Program-made: the position numbers and the translations under genes | Assembly: GCA_014058105.1 (NCBI GenBank) | Contig: JACGCM010001747.1 | Coordinates: 1,488,001 to 1,552,000, forward strand | Reading direction: 5' to 3' | DNA: 64,000 bases | DNA from: Kingdonia uniflora | Lineage: Eukaryota; Streptophyta; Magnoliopsida; Ranunculales; Circaeasteraceae | The notes under the pieces: model-generated | What the model was told of the DNA's origin: nothing | Database searches by the model: none | Seen by the model: only the letters and a program-made list of their open reading frames with translations | Shown here: piece by piece, positions 36,171 to 47,385 of the stretch | Layout of the letters: every line of letters starts with the position of its first letter | Position numbering within the stretch: position 1 is the first letter of the stretch

Positions 36171-36668
36171 GCCGTTTTTAAACCTCAGCCTTTCTAGCCA
36201 CCTTTTACTATTCTTGTGCTCTAGCTCTAGCTTCTTTTTCATTTTCCTTCTTCTCGTCCTTCTCATTCTATGTCTTCATCAAGTTTGTCGTCGTTTCGTA
36301 CATCTTCTTCCCCCAAAAGAGTGCATCAGACTTCACATTCTCTTTAGTCTTGTGTTTCTTTTGTCCATCCGGATGAACTTCCCCACAAGCATATAATGGT
36401 ACATCAATGTCGGGGGAATTTTCCGGAATCGAGGACGTAGTAGGCGCAGCGGAAATATGTGTTGGGGGATTGATGTTGGCGGAGTTCCCCAGGACTGTCA
36501 TTAAAATTAGACTCCTCGCAATATTGCGGCCAGGTTGCCCGATTGCATGAATTTGTGACTATTTGGGGCAACGCTACAATACTTTAAAAGTCTCCCGAAA
36601 TTGGAATGTTATGAGTACGTTTAACTAAAAACACGTTTCGTAAATCAAAATGAGTGCAAATCAAATAC
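36150..36668 (-). pseudogene. SANT-type Harbinger protein, C-terminal part (remnant C)
   Basis: On minus the frame reads SNFNDSPGNSANINPPTH-like, then a short acidic/proline stretch and GQKKHKTKENVKSDALFWGK. It ends in a Lys/Glu/Ala/Arg-rich helix with stops. This matches the C-terminal half of the Myb/SANT-like protein of plant Harbinger elements. Its N-terminal half is on the other side of copy B (42889-43728). Confidence 0.6.
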
Positions 36669-36820
36669 TTAGAGCATCCGCAGCAGGGTGTGGGTTGAGT
36701 TGAGGTTGCCAACCCACACCCAAACGTCTCCCAGCAGGCATTGTTTGAGTGTGAGTTCGATGAGCTAGCGCTACAGGAACTCAACTGAGTGTGGGGAGCT
36801 TACACTAAAAAAAAATTAAG

Positions 36821-36904
36821 TTTGGCGGTGTTTAGATCACCGCACGGTGTTCTTTTTACCGCGCGGTAAAAGGAACACCGCGCGGTGATCTAAACACCTC
36901 CAAA
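36821..36904. promoter_or_regulatory. 84-bp near-perfect palindrome upstream of SANT gene, copy B
   Basis: Two 42-bp arms centred between 36862 and 36863 differ at about three positions. Each arm holds a CACCGC[G/A]CGGTG core and the centre is TTACCGCGCGGTAA. It ends ~95 bp before the SANT ATG and could form a strong hairpin. Confidence 0.8.
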
Positions 36905-36997
36905 CTAAATTATTTCTCTAGATCACTCCCTATTTCCTACGTCTCACCCAAAACCAAGAAAGCCTAGTATAGAGGAGAACCTCTACGCTCTCCCCAA

Positions 36998-38468
36998 ATG
37001 GCAAACTCCGGCACTAGTGGTAATAACTCTACACCGTCGACCCCGTCCTTCCAAAACCCACCTTCAACACCATTCGCTCAACACCCATCATCACAATTCA
37101 CTCCATACCTCTACCAAAACCCATCGCAATTTTAACCTCAATTCCAAGTATAGACCCCACCTCCGTTTACTATGTCGCAAGGGGATCCCAGTTATGGACA
37201 ATATCAAAGTCCATTTACACTATCTCAGCTGCAACCTCAGGCGTTTAGCCCGTACTATCAACCCTATCCGCTCACTCAACCTCAAGGTTTTCAACCGCCA
37301 AATTACTTTCAGAACTATTTATTCCATGGTGAATCTACTCAGCACAGTCAAAGTGACGCAAATGCGTCAATACCTGTTGAAGCGGCGGCTCCCCAGAAAG
37401 AAAAAGGAAAAGGAAGAAACTAAAGAGCACCCGCAAAATAAAGACCAAGCGTGCAAGTGCCAGAAGATGCTGAGTTTTTGGACGAGACGGATGATGCTGG
37501 AATGCATTGGACGGACGCAGACTCTACATGTCTCACAAGGGCGTGGGTAACAACTTCTGTCCAAACAAATGGCCGCACAAAGGGTTTTACTTTTTATCAA
37601 AAGGTCAACATTGCCTTTAACAGAGACCCCGAGTGCCCCACACGACGATCATGTGGATCGGCCAAATCTCAGTGGTATGCCCTTAATGCACAATGTGTGG
37701 CGTACAAGGGGATAGTTGCTCAAGAACGATTTAGGAATAGCAGCGGAAAAACAGAAGAAGATCGGGTACGTTATAGTTTCCTTTAACTTAATTTCAATTA
37801 TTTATCGCGGATATACACGTTATTTATTTGTATTGGGTAATTTTACGAATTGTAGGAAAACGATGCACACAAAATCTATAAAGGTTTGAATGGCGGCAAT
37901 GACTTCAAACACTGTGAAGCGTATAAGATTTTGGCGCGGGAACCACAATGGGCCAAGCTAAGGGATGATGGGTTAAACCATGCGGTGAATATACCAAGAA
38001 ATGTGGTCAGGAGAACATCGGACTATTCTTCTCCGGGGAACTCGGTCAGATCAAACAATCTATCGGAGGACCCTGACGGCCCATCTACACCTCAATCCGC
38101 GGGCCCAAATTCTGACTTAGATGGTTTGTTGTATGAGGGTGGAAGCAGACCCATCGGCCAAAAACTCCACAAAAGATCATTGCATCACAAAAGGCAATGG
38201 AGGGTGTTACTGCATCTGGTAGCAGTATCCATGCTCTGCTGGATGAACTACGGTTGGAGAAGATGCAAGCGAAAGAAGAAAAGGAAAGAAGAAGAACATA
38301 AGCAATACAACACTGGCAAGCCAAAATGGATTTGGAGCAAGCAAATGAAGATCTCAAAATCATGGAGAAAGACTTGAGTACTCTTTCTGGACATCAATTG
38401 CAATACTATCTACAAAGGTAAGCTGAGATAATGGAACGTCTGGCCAATTGGGGAGGACCAGGTACTTG
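36998..38468 (+). pseudogene. Harbinger SANT/Myb-like accessory protein, copy B
   Basis: Start at 36998 (MANSGTSG). The Pro/Gln/Tyr-rich N-terminus (SPYYQPYPLTQPQGFQPPNY, ~37250) leads to the SANT-like domain at 37460-37760. That domain contains DAEFLDETDDAGMHWTDADS, TKGFTFYQKVNIAFNRDPEC, then QWYALNAQCVAYKGIVAQER. An intron follows (donor GTACGTTATAG at ~37766, acceptor TTGTAG at ~37855). The second exon has HKIYKGLNGGNDFKHCEAYK and a Lys/Glu-rich helical tail ending GGPGT. In known PIF/Harbinger systems the Myb-like protein binds TIR-proximal DNA and recruits transposase. A few stops (for example ~37132, 37422 and 38300) remain, so I treat it as a near-intact pseudogene. Confidence 0.8.
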
Positions 38469-38749
38469 AAGTGGTGATGAAATGTAATTTAACTTTGCTA
38501 TATATTTGAGTTTTATTTTCAAGAATGTAGTTTGTTTACCTTCCAATAATGTAATTGTCTGAATAATGTACTTTGCTATTGAAGAATGCAATCTTGTTTT
38601 CAAAATGTTTATTTCCGATAATATTGCGTTAAAACAAATACAAGATTAATGCAATATCAAAAACTTATTTAATAAACTTGTACGACAAGAAACATTAAAT
38701 TACATGAATAACACTTAGATAATACAAGAAATAGAGTACTAGGTTTGAA

Positions 38750-39825
38750 AATTTATCCCCACGGCCCACAAATGCTCGATTAGATCATCCTTTAGATCAA
38801 AGTGAAGTTCTCGACTTCATATCCGGTTCATTTTCGATATAAAAGATTCTATTATTCTGCGTTCGCGTACAATATCGAACCGTTCGCCTTCGATAGTTGA
38901 GGGCTCGGCTGGATCGTAGTCTAAGTATGATGAGAATGCACCTCGTTCCTCTTTGACGATCATATTGTGCATTATCACGCACGCATTCATGATATTGCTC
39001 AAAACCTGGGCCAGGTCGGTGAAAAGATGTGATTGATGCAGGACATTAATATCATTGTTAGACCCTGGTAACCCAAAAAAAACATGTCAAATCCAAAGGT
39101 CGTGTGAAGCTACCGCTTCAAGAATCAGTGCCGCCTTGGGGTAATGACCAGTAAATTGACCGTGCCAAGCTTTGGGACAATTTTTCCATATCCAATGCAT
39201 GCAATCAAGGCTTCCTAACATGTCGGGAAATCCCCGTGACTCTCCGATCGTTTTTAACTTTTCGATGTCGATCGCGTTTAGTGCTCGAAGATATTCCTCG
39301 CCAAAAATTTGTATAACCGCAACACAAAACTCTTTTGCACATAACAAGGTTGTGCTTTCTCCTATTCGGATATATTCGTCAAAAAGATCTGCCGCAACAC
39401 CGTAGCTTAGGAAACGTAGTGCTGCGACTATCTTTTGGTACGGTGATAACCCCATAGTACAGCGTTGTTGGGTTTCTGGACAAAATAATGATCATGTGCA
39501 ACGACTGCATTGAATAAACGCATAAACATGTCTCTACTCATACGAAAACATAGCCGTAATTTCCATGACTCATATACAATTCGGCTCGAAGTAGTCTCGT
39601 ATAATGCTGTAATTCCCCAATGGGTGATCTCGCTTCTTTCTCTTATCCTTACGGCCCACGACACTCCCGTAATAACTCGAAGTTGCATCCTCAACTACTA
39701 TGTTTAGTCCAGCTTAGTGCAGAACGCAAATTGTCGCCACACAATTATAGATAAGATCATCATCGGAGGACAACGACGATAAACCTAGAGGATCGGGTAT
39801 GGATGAATTGGATGATGAAGAAGAC
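38750..39825 (-). pseudogene. PIF/Harbinger DDE transposase with internal deletion, copy B
   Basis: Start at 39825 (MSSSSSNSS), basic patch GRKDKRKKRDH, then GLSPYQKIVAALRFLSYGVA, RALNAIDIEKLKTIGESRGF, GSLDCMHWIWKN (first Asp) and PGSNNDINVL (second Asp). Relative to copy A, roughly 0.3 kb has been lost right after SHLFTDLA. The YYLADGIYP block and the catalytic Glu region (EQAFGVLQ) are missing, and the C-terminus resumes at NIMNACVIMHNM. With the third catalytic residue gone it cannot be an active nuclease. Confidence 0.82.
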
Positions 39826-39949
39826 ATTTGAGGTTGTAGAGTTGAGAGAAGGGTGTAATACCAGAAGGTAGATGTGTTTCCAATGGAAGAGAGGTATAAA
39901 AGTGGGAAAAATGTAAAAGGGGAAGAAGCTGTGGGTCTTTTACCCTAGA

Positions 39950-40014
39950 TTTGGCGGTGAAAAGAACACCGCGCAGTGTTCTTTTTACCGCGCGGTGTTT
40001 ATTTCACCGCCAAA
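39950..40014. promoter_or_regulatory. Palindromic CGCG block upstream of transposase, copy B
   Basis: Outer arms TTTGGCGGTGAAA / TTTCACCGCCAAA enclose ACACCGCGC and ACCGCGCGGTGTT cores. It lies ~125-190 bp upstream of the transposase ATG. Confidence 0.7.
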
Positions 40015-40407
40015 TCTATGTTTGTATTCTTCAGTGACAATTTTGTTCGAATAGAATTAAGTTCTATTCGAATAAAACTGTTTAGTGCCAAATTGTGCAA
40101 AATTGTTGAAATTTATTCGAACAGACAAATAGTTTGTTCAATTAGACATTGAAAAAACTCTACCAAAAACCTAAAAACATCACCAAATAGTCTGTAGAAA
40201 TATAAAACACATTAGTGCAAATTTATTCGAACAGACAAATAGTTAATTTTAACAAAAACTTCAGTCAATTCCAACATTAGATAATAATGGCTAATAAACA
40301 TTAAAAACATCCAAAACATCGTCTACAAATATATCGTCTACTCATAATCATCTACATAATCAAAGTAGAACTTCTACATCGTCTAAAAAAACATAAAAAA
40401 CACATAT

Positions 40408-42583
40408 CTACTCAGAATCATATCTTATACCCCCCCTGCGGCTAGTACTGCCTCCCCTGGTTCGCAGACCAGATCCACGCTGCCTCGTCATCGCGCCTCC
40501 TCCAGGTGGTAGCGGCACCACCCGTACGTCATGCCCCCTCCTCGGCTGTAAGTCCTGAACGGGACAAAGAAACTTTATAAATATTTTTACAAAATAAATA
40601 TGGCATTAAGAAAAAATACTGCAATAAATACATAAATAAATTACTTACATGGGAATATAGCTGATGATCTACACTGTCAATTTGCCTGCGGGCAATAGCA
40701 AGCTCTTCCTCCACCTCCTGGATCCTCTGTGCGTCCCGCGCAGACTCTGCAAGGACGAGTCGCCGCATACTATGGGTCAGGTGCCACAACTCCTCTGCGC
40801 CGTAGGATGAAGGCATGGGTGACGGGTCCCTCAAGCGAGCGATGGGGAGCCTATTACGCTGCCCTGTCCACTCCATGTGCCACCCCAGGTCTGGCCCCTC
40901 CGCCTCGCCAGGCAAACTGAAGTCCTGGGATAAACTATGAACCGACGCTGACGTAACCACCACGGGTGAAATACCAGCTCTGAGTGCACTCGGTCCGAAC
41001 AGATCTAAATTTCCCATCCTCTGGGAATCTGTCAACATGTAGCCTACCTCCAAAATTTGTTCAGCCCAGTATGAGGCGTAAGTCTCCCGCACCTCCCCTA
41101 CCACAAACTGCTAACAGTCAATGAACCCGGCCTATCTCATCTCATGTAAAGCCGTTGGACTAATATATGGCGACATGCTAAGCGGAGGATCCAAAGGAAT
41201 ACGCACCTCGCCAGTCACCTGCCTCCAACATCTATCCCCCAAGTAATATTCACAGTTTATGTTTAGTACTTTAAGTGGTATCCTTTTACGAGATAAAAGT
41301 TTTGCATTCAGTACGTCCTCTGTCTCAGACACTGTAGAATCGAACCAAGGTTTCCATGTGATCGTCTTAACAGTGCGGTGATCAATATGGTATCTGCCTA
41401 TAATAAACAAATTGGCCGCCTGGTTATTTATTTTCCTCTTATTCCCCCTCTCCCATGCTTTGAGGCGCGGATAGGCCGGGTACTTTACCTCTTCCTTAAC
41501 TATAGGGTGACCAACCCCACAATACTCGTAGAACCAATACTGCATTTTGGAATAACAGAAAAAATAATTAGAACCAATACTGTATTTTGGAAAGTATTTG
41601 ATTTGTAAATGGAAAAAGTGTTAGTGTACCGGAAGAAGTTGCACAAATCCAGTGATGGCACCTCCGGTCGTGACTGCGGTATCCAAACCATGGTACAGGG
41701 AAGCAAGAATAGCAGAACCCCAGTCATATTGGGCAGCCGAGTCTAAATCATTCACGGCCGCGAGATATCCAAGCGGGACGGTGTCGTTGGCCGTTTGGAA
41801 CCACAAATGTCCCATCATGAAGAGGATAAAAGCACGAGCAATAGTAATATCATCCTCCCGATCAGCTTCGACGGTCAAGTACGTCCTCAAATATGCAATG
41901 CTGACGTTCCCACTCTTTATATGGCTAGAATCAATGTTGGGGAGCAATTGCCTCGGATTGGATAAAATAGACCATGTGCCATCATATGGCACCTGTGTCG
42001 AATATCGGCCGATGGACAATGATGTCAGTATAGTAAAATCGAGGGGAATGACCCCTATCTCCGCACAAGGGAACAGAAACGTGTGTGTGGTCGGCCACCA
42101 ATGCTCTATAAGCGCCTGAATTAGTCAATTATCCGAATTGCCCAAGCCTATATCCATAAACTGCCCAAAAATATTCACCACGGCGTCCCTTACAGCTGGA
42201 AGTGTGGCAATATCCTTCCACACTTTGAACACCGTAGTGAATGTGTCGTGCACACACATCGAATCCCAATTCTGTTCATTGAGGCATTTTGTCAAACACT
42301 TGATATATGGAAAAAAAAACAATTTCACAATTACACTAAAACTTACCGTGAGTTTCTTTCCCGTGTAATAGATGTGACTGACTCCGTCTGGGAGTTGGGT
42401 AACACACCTCCGAGGGAAGTTATCTTCGGTTGGGTTTGGTATATCTTGGGGTTGAACATCTTCAAATTTTACTCGTTTTTTCTTCCTTCCGGACCTCGAG
42501 CGAGTTACGAAACGCTCATGATCTCTTGTTCTTCTAAACCCAGGCAGAGTACTGGGGTGTGGGTCTCCCTGTGGCATTTGCAT
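40408..42583 (-). CDS. Plant mobile domain (PMD)-like protein carried by Harbinger copy B
   Basis: Multi-exon minus gene starting at 42583 or 42577 (MPQGDPHPS). Order: basic SGRKKKRVKFEDV (possible nuclear signal), TQLPDGVSHIYYTG, intron (donor GTAAGT at 42346, acceptor at 42299), CLNEQNWDSM and FKVWKDIA. One TAA near 42124 then interrupts the frame. The PMD-like core (~41640-42010) has ITIARAFILFMMGHLWFQ and LAAVNDLDSAAQYDWGSAIL. A further intron leads to YWFYEYCGVGHPIVKEE, the WKPWFDS region and a long C-terminal helix (RQIDSVDHQLYSHV). After another intron an Arg/Gly-rich tail ends at 40408. PMD proteins occur as host silencing factors (MAIN-like) and in some transposons. In this element it lies between the TIRs and recurs in copy A. 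It is nearly intact but has at least two in-frame stops. Confidence 0.65.
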
Positions 42584-42695
42584 TTTGATTTTGTTGGAAT
42601 TACAGTTTTTTTTACCAAAGGATTTTTGTGAGAGAGGTAGATGTAAAAAACAAGAGAATAGTCGAATTCACTTGTGAGTTTTACTTACAAATATT

Positions 42696-42755
42696 GCGGC
42701 GGTATTTAGAACCCCGCGTGGTGTTCTTTTTACCGCGCGGTGTTTTAATCTCCTC
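42696..42755. promoter_or_regulatory. Palindromic CGCG block upstream of PMD gene, copy B
   Basis: GGCGGTATTTAGAACCCCGCG, then GTGTTCTTTTTACCGCGCGG and GTTTTAATCTCC. It lies ~115-170 bp upstream of the PMD start, matching the blocks in front of the SANT and transposase genes. Confidence 0.7.
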
Positions 42756-42888
42756 TAACTTAAAAAAAAAGCCACGTTGGCAAACTCACACTGGCTGTTG
42801 GGAGAGGTTGAGTTTGAGTTGTTGGTTTGGTGGGCCAGGGTGTCAGAACCCACACCCAAACCCACACTCGCTGCTAGAGATGCTCTTA

Positions 42889-43728
42889 CTATGGCGCCCG
42901 GTGCAACACCGGCAAAATATCGATTTTCAAGGTCTTGAATGATGCCTCTAAAGATCGTGCATTCCTTATTGAGACTCCCCTTATATGCGCATTGACGTTG
43001 TTATATGATCGCCAATTCGATTCGCCCTTGTAGAACGAATTGAATTGGTCGCAAACCTTGAACCAAAATATTTTATTTTTTTGGGCGTTCGTGGTATCGA
43101 GGTTTTGGGAAACTTAAGACCATGCACACGCTAGATTGACAAAGTCTTTCTCCGTCCAATTTTTTAAATTCTTATTTTGGTTTTTGTCGAGATAGAAACT
43201 CCGTCTTCCTCACCCTCGCCCTCAACCTCTACTCTATCCTCAACCACAATAAGTGTCGGTGCAGTGTCCTTTTTTTTTAGCTTTAGCCTTCATTTTTGCT
43301 AATTCTCACGAGAACTGGATTGAGAATTGGAGCGACAACTGGAGCCGGTGATGCATTGAGTTTTAAATCGTTTAAACCCCATGTATAACTACTCGAACTT
43401 CACCGACGAAATCATATGAAAATGAAACATATGGGGACGCCGATTAAGAGTACAATGATGATTGAGCTTCGAATTGGGGGTAGTATCATTGGGAGTGGTA
43501 GTGAGGGTTACAATTATTTCTTTGGAGATCAAATTGTGATTGAGAAGGAGTCTCTATTGGCGGGAACAATTGTCGAATGTGGTGGTCGCGATCTTGTAAA
43601 GGATTTGGCATTTGTAACGAACCAAATGAGGCAAATTCAAAAGGATATAAGTTGGGTGGTTGGTTAGGGGGTTGAGAGTGACTTTGAGAATTGGATTGGG
43701 AGCTTGCTTGAGAGCTTGAAGAAGACAT
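42889..43728 (-). pseudogene. SANT-type Harbinger protein, N-terminal part (remnant C)
   Basis: Starts at 43728 (MSSSSSQASSQSNSQ, a Ser/Gln-rich leader) and continues, with frameshifts, into a SANT-like domain (LKNWTEKDFVNLACAW, then KNKIFWFKVCDQFNSF, then RSLEASFKTLKIDIL). It ends at the copy B insertion. The continuation is at 36668 and below. Confidence 0.65.
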
Positions 43729-44181
43729 GGTGTACTTTGTTTGAAGGAGGTTGAAGGTGCTTGAAGGAGGAAGGAGAAATGAAAATTGGGGTAATATTTA
43801 TCGGGGGGAAAATTTCACAGATTAAGTCGCTCTTCAGAAAGGCGCGGCACCAAGCAGCCATTGAGTACCGTTGGCAGTGTTTAAATGTGGGTCATACACG
43901 TGGCCTCATCCAAGGCGTTCGTGGGCACGACCCTACTAACCAATGAAACGGTGCCATGTGTTGGCCTGTGATTGGTTGCAGCAAGCCGCACCCTTCTGAA
44001 AAGCGCGGGGCGCGGTATCAAAAAAGAAATATCCACCTTGAAGATCTCTGCACCCACCCTCAGGGTAGTTTTTTTTTCAAATTCATCTAGCTGTTGTGAG
44101 CCAAAACCCTAAGTAAATTTGGGTTTTGAGGGTGGTTTGGATAAATCCACCTAGCTACTGCTTATGATGTACACTGAGAAA

Positions 44182-46498
44182 TAGGGATGGCAATTTGCCC
44201 TGCCCCGCCCCGTTTGAAGAGGATTTAGGATGACTATATCAGGTATGGGGGCGGGTATGGGCCGAGCTTGTATAAATCCGTCAGGGATCGGGGCGGATTT
44301 GGGACTGATAAAAAAAATCCGTTATCCGCCCCACCCCATATAAATACCTCTTAATATATTTACAATCATACCCATGATATATATAAGAATTTAGAAATAA
44401 ACATAACCCTAATAACTCTCAAGCCTCATTGCCTCAAGTCCCAACCTGTCTCTAAGTCTCTCCCCAACGATCGAATCGAAATGAAAGAATGAAATTGTCT
44501 CTGAGTCTCGCAACAATTCTTCTCACCAATCCTTCAGATGCAATTCTTCTACAGATGCAGTTCTTCTCCTCAATTCTTCTCCCCAATTGTCTTTGATTTT
44601 ATCTAAATTGAGGGATCAACAAAATTGAGGAACCAACAAAATTAAGGAATCGATTAAGTAATACAACGGGTGTGCTCTCTCTCTCTCTCTGAATCGAATT
44701 GCATATTTGTTGGAGTTCTTTGTTGTTGTTTTTTTTTTTTTTTTAGGTGTGATTTCATGGTTTAGGTTCTCTTCCTCTTACTATCAACACCTGCATATTT
44801 TCATAGTTGCAAAATGCAAACATATTTTCAGTGAGCTTTTCGAGGTGTTATTGTGCAATAACCACCTTGAAGCCAGATTCCAGAAATCAGGTTTAAAACC
44901 AAACATTATTTCCAACTACTCTTTATGGTAACCAGAATCAGGGACCAGGTAGTGTCAACATCTCATTAAGTAACAACACTCATAAACTAATAGAGCTAGA
45001 TCGCGTAATAAGGCCGTATTCCTTCGACCATATTAATATTTAGTTAAGAAATATGTAGTTAAGAACTGTATTTCCTTGGACCAGCCAGTTGTCTTGAACT
45101 CTTAATGTTGTTATTGTAGTATTGTAGTTATCTTTGTTGCTTGTTTCTAGATTGTCTTTGTTGCAGTTGTCTTGAACTCTTAATGTTGTTATTGTAGTAT
45201 TGTAGTTGTCATATTGTAGTTAAGAATAAGTTTATTATGAATCAATCTATTAATATATTTGGGTTCTTTCTTTATGTATATGTTTTGGGAGTTCTTATGA
45301 AGAGCCAACTGATTAGGAGAGATGGATAACCTTTAATCTGCATTTAGATTATTACTTAGTCCATTTAATTGCCTCTTACATATGATTTAGTTTTGCAGCT
45401 AATATGTTTTGGTTTATTCAGTGACTATTTGTAATGTGTTAATTACTTAGTTTTTGCTTACGAGCAACCAATAGACTGAATATAGTTGGTGCTTAGTTTT
45501 TGCTTTCTTTATTACATATAGATGTTAGTTTGGCATGTCGTATTGGTACTTAGCCTTTCACTGTATGAACCAAAAATCGCCTATAATATATTCACATAAT
45601 GATTAAGTCGCTTAGTTTTCATATATTAGTTTGTCATAGATTGTGCTTGTGCTGAGATTTAGTGTTATGTGAATTTTATTAGCGCTATTATGTTTGGAGT
45701 GTTATGCTCATATTTACTTTCAGCCTTTTTTGTAGTTCTTCCTACTTTGGAGTTCACTAGAAGCCTATGCAGTATTTGCTAGTGTTTTTTAGGCATTTCT
45801 TGCATAACCATTGTACTGTACATGTTATAGTGTTATAGCTTTCCAAGATCCTCCAGCATCATGCTGATTTCAATACTGAAGTTTAAAGTTGCATTTGCAA
45901 GTCCTAGATATCTAACTGTTCATTTGGTTGATCTTTATGAATTTGTATCGTTTCATTCGGTCTTATCTAAGATCTGGGAAACATAAGAGGATCTCACCTC
46001 TCAGGCATTTCTTGATATTCTAATTGATATGTACCACTGATTTTCTATTTTTGGTTATCGTTAATTTACAGTGTTGCTTAAAACGCTTAACTTTAGTTAT
46101 TTAATGTACTTCCTTTTTCTTTTGTTGCTAATGTTAATTATGTCATATGCTTTGCCTGATATTTACTTCTAAAGACTATCTTTTTTCGCCATCTTGAACA
46201 TCCGTGCTCTCTTATGCAAAAAATTCAACAGTTTCTGAAGATTATTTTCAGAATTTGGCCCTATGATTACTACTTCTATGTTGTTAACAATCATTTTGTG
46301 ATGATCCTCTCAATTTTAACAAAAAAAATTTTAGTTAAATGGGGCGGGTCTGGGATTAGGTATTGTAAGGTGGGGCAGATTTGGGGATCCCCGTTTAACT
46401 TAAACGGGTATCGGGGCGGGGATGGGGGGTTGGAACCTAAGCGGGGACGGGGATGGGATTAGCTCCCCCGCTCGAATTCCGCCCCATTGCCATCCCTA
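44182..46498. mobile_element. Non-autonomous hAT element
   Basis: 2.3 kb with TIR TAGGGATGGCAAT at both ends and a perfect 8-bp duplication CTGAGAAA (44174-44181, 46499-46506). Subterminal regions are dense in GGGGCGGG-type words. No hAT transposase is recognisable inside. The middle is AT-rich with direct repeats of TTGTCTTGAACTCTTAATG (about 45091 and 45168). Confidence 0.93.
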
Positions 46499-46839
46499 CT
46501 GAGAAACTGATTCTGTCATGTCATCTGAGCACTCACCCATATCCCCATCATCTTCTTCTGCAGCTCTGACATCTTTCCAACCATTTTCAGCTCTGAAATA
46601 TAGCCTTGGTGTGATATAAGAGGGAGATCTTGCATCATATAGATGGTACTGTTCATACTGAACTAGGTCGTTGCAGCTGCCTGCAGTTTGCATTCTCAAT
46701 GTATAATCTGTAAAACCCAATTCTAAAGTAATTGACAAATTTAGGTGACACCCTATTTATTATCTCACCGGTAGTATCCATATAAGATGAGAAAATTGTC
46801 ACTCACGACCAAATATACCAGGTGTTATGCGAAAAGATG
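46499..46839 (-). CDS. 3' exons of an unidentified host gene, cut by the hAT element
   Basis: Two minus-strand exons: 46807-46839 (ending at a GTGAGT donor) and 46499-46707 (after a TTTTACAG acceptor). Joined in phase they read SFRITPGIFG then H, YTLRMQTAGSCNDLVQYEQY and YDARSPSYITPRLYFRAENG. An acidic tail (RAAEEDDGDMGECSDDMTES) ends in VSQ. I do not recognise the family. The open frame lacks low complexity until its tail and has clean splice sites, so it looks like host coding sequence. The next codons (Cys-Thr-Ser-stop) now lie at 44162-44173, beyond the hAT element, whose first three bases (TAG) supply an immediate stop. Earlier exons were not found; a copia element starts 0.4 kb upstream. 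Confidence 0.5.
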
Positions 46840-47263
46840 CTAGTTACAGGACATTAAAATCTTCGCTGTCATCTGCATGATGATGTTTCTTTGTTACAAC
46901 AATCAGAACAAACGGATAAACCTAATTTCCCACTTGTTGTGGTGATTCCTATTTACATAAGTCACCTATTCGTTTCTCTGTATCTTTTTTCCCAAGTCTT
47001 GGCCTAGTAATTTCTTATTCTTGTTTCAAATTCAGACCATCAGGCCTTTTCTCATTCTTCAATCAACAAAATATTTTATATTATTTTCGTTTCAATGCTA
47101 GAGTTTAAGTGTATCTGTATGTATTTCATTAAATATCACCTCCGAATCATATTTTATGTTTTATTCTTTTTTTACAATGGTGTCACAAAGAAAATGTAAT
47201 TACCATAATTTTTGGATTCATTTTACTATTACTAGTCTGTCTATTTTTATGCAGGGTATATAT

Positions 47264-47385
47264 TGTTAGAGTTACATCTATTGTAAAGGGTAGTTTAGCC
47301 TTTCCTTATTTTAGGTTTCTATATATATACTTCTCTATAGTGAATCTGGTTTTTATAACTTTGATAAATGATACGATTGTTATCA
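47264..47385 (+). repeat. 5' LTR of the deleted copia element
   Basis: 122 bp, TGTTAGAGTTACATC ... GATTGTTATCA, followed by the primer site. A TATATATA box lies at ~47330. Confidence 0.92.

Larger units (their letters stand above)
36672..42885 (+). mobile_element. PIF/Harbinger DNA transposon, copy B (three-gene form)
   Basis: 6.2 kb element with TIRs GAGCATCCGCAGCAG (left) and GAGCATCTCTAGCAG (right, in reverse) and TTA duplications at 36669-36671 and 42886-42888. Gene order and strands match copy A: SANT (+), transposase (-), PMD-like (-). It is better preserved than A in the SANT and PMD genes, but its transposase has lost a catalytic segment. Movement would therefore need transposase supplied from elsewhere. 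Confidence 0.93.
35600..44080 (-). mobile_element. Harbinger remnant C, split by copy B
   Basis: The left part (to 36668) holds an N-terminal transposase fragment on plus and the C-terminal part of a SANT-type protein on minus. The right part (from 42889) holds the N-terminal part of the same SANT-type protein on minus. Copy B (36672-42885) with its TTA duplication sits exactly between them, so it interrupted the SANT gene of C. The sequence types show C belongs to a different Harbinger subfamily from A and B. Its outer ends are approximate. Confidence 0.65.

Noticed and set aside
35821..36396. 191-codon open frame read as one protein
   Set aside because: Only its first half resembles transposase; the second half is the antisense of SANT-protein sequence and is low-complexity Phe/Leu/Ser.
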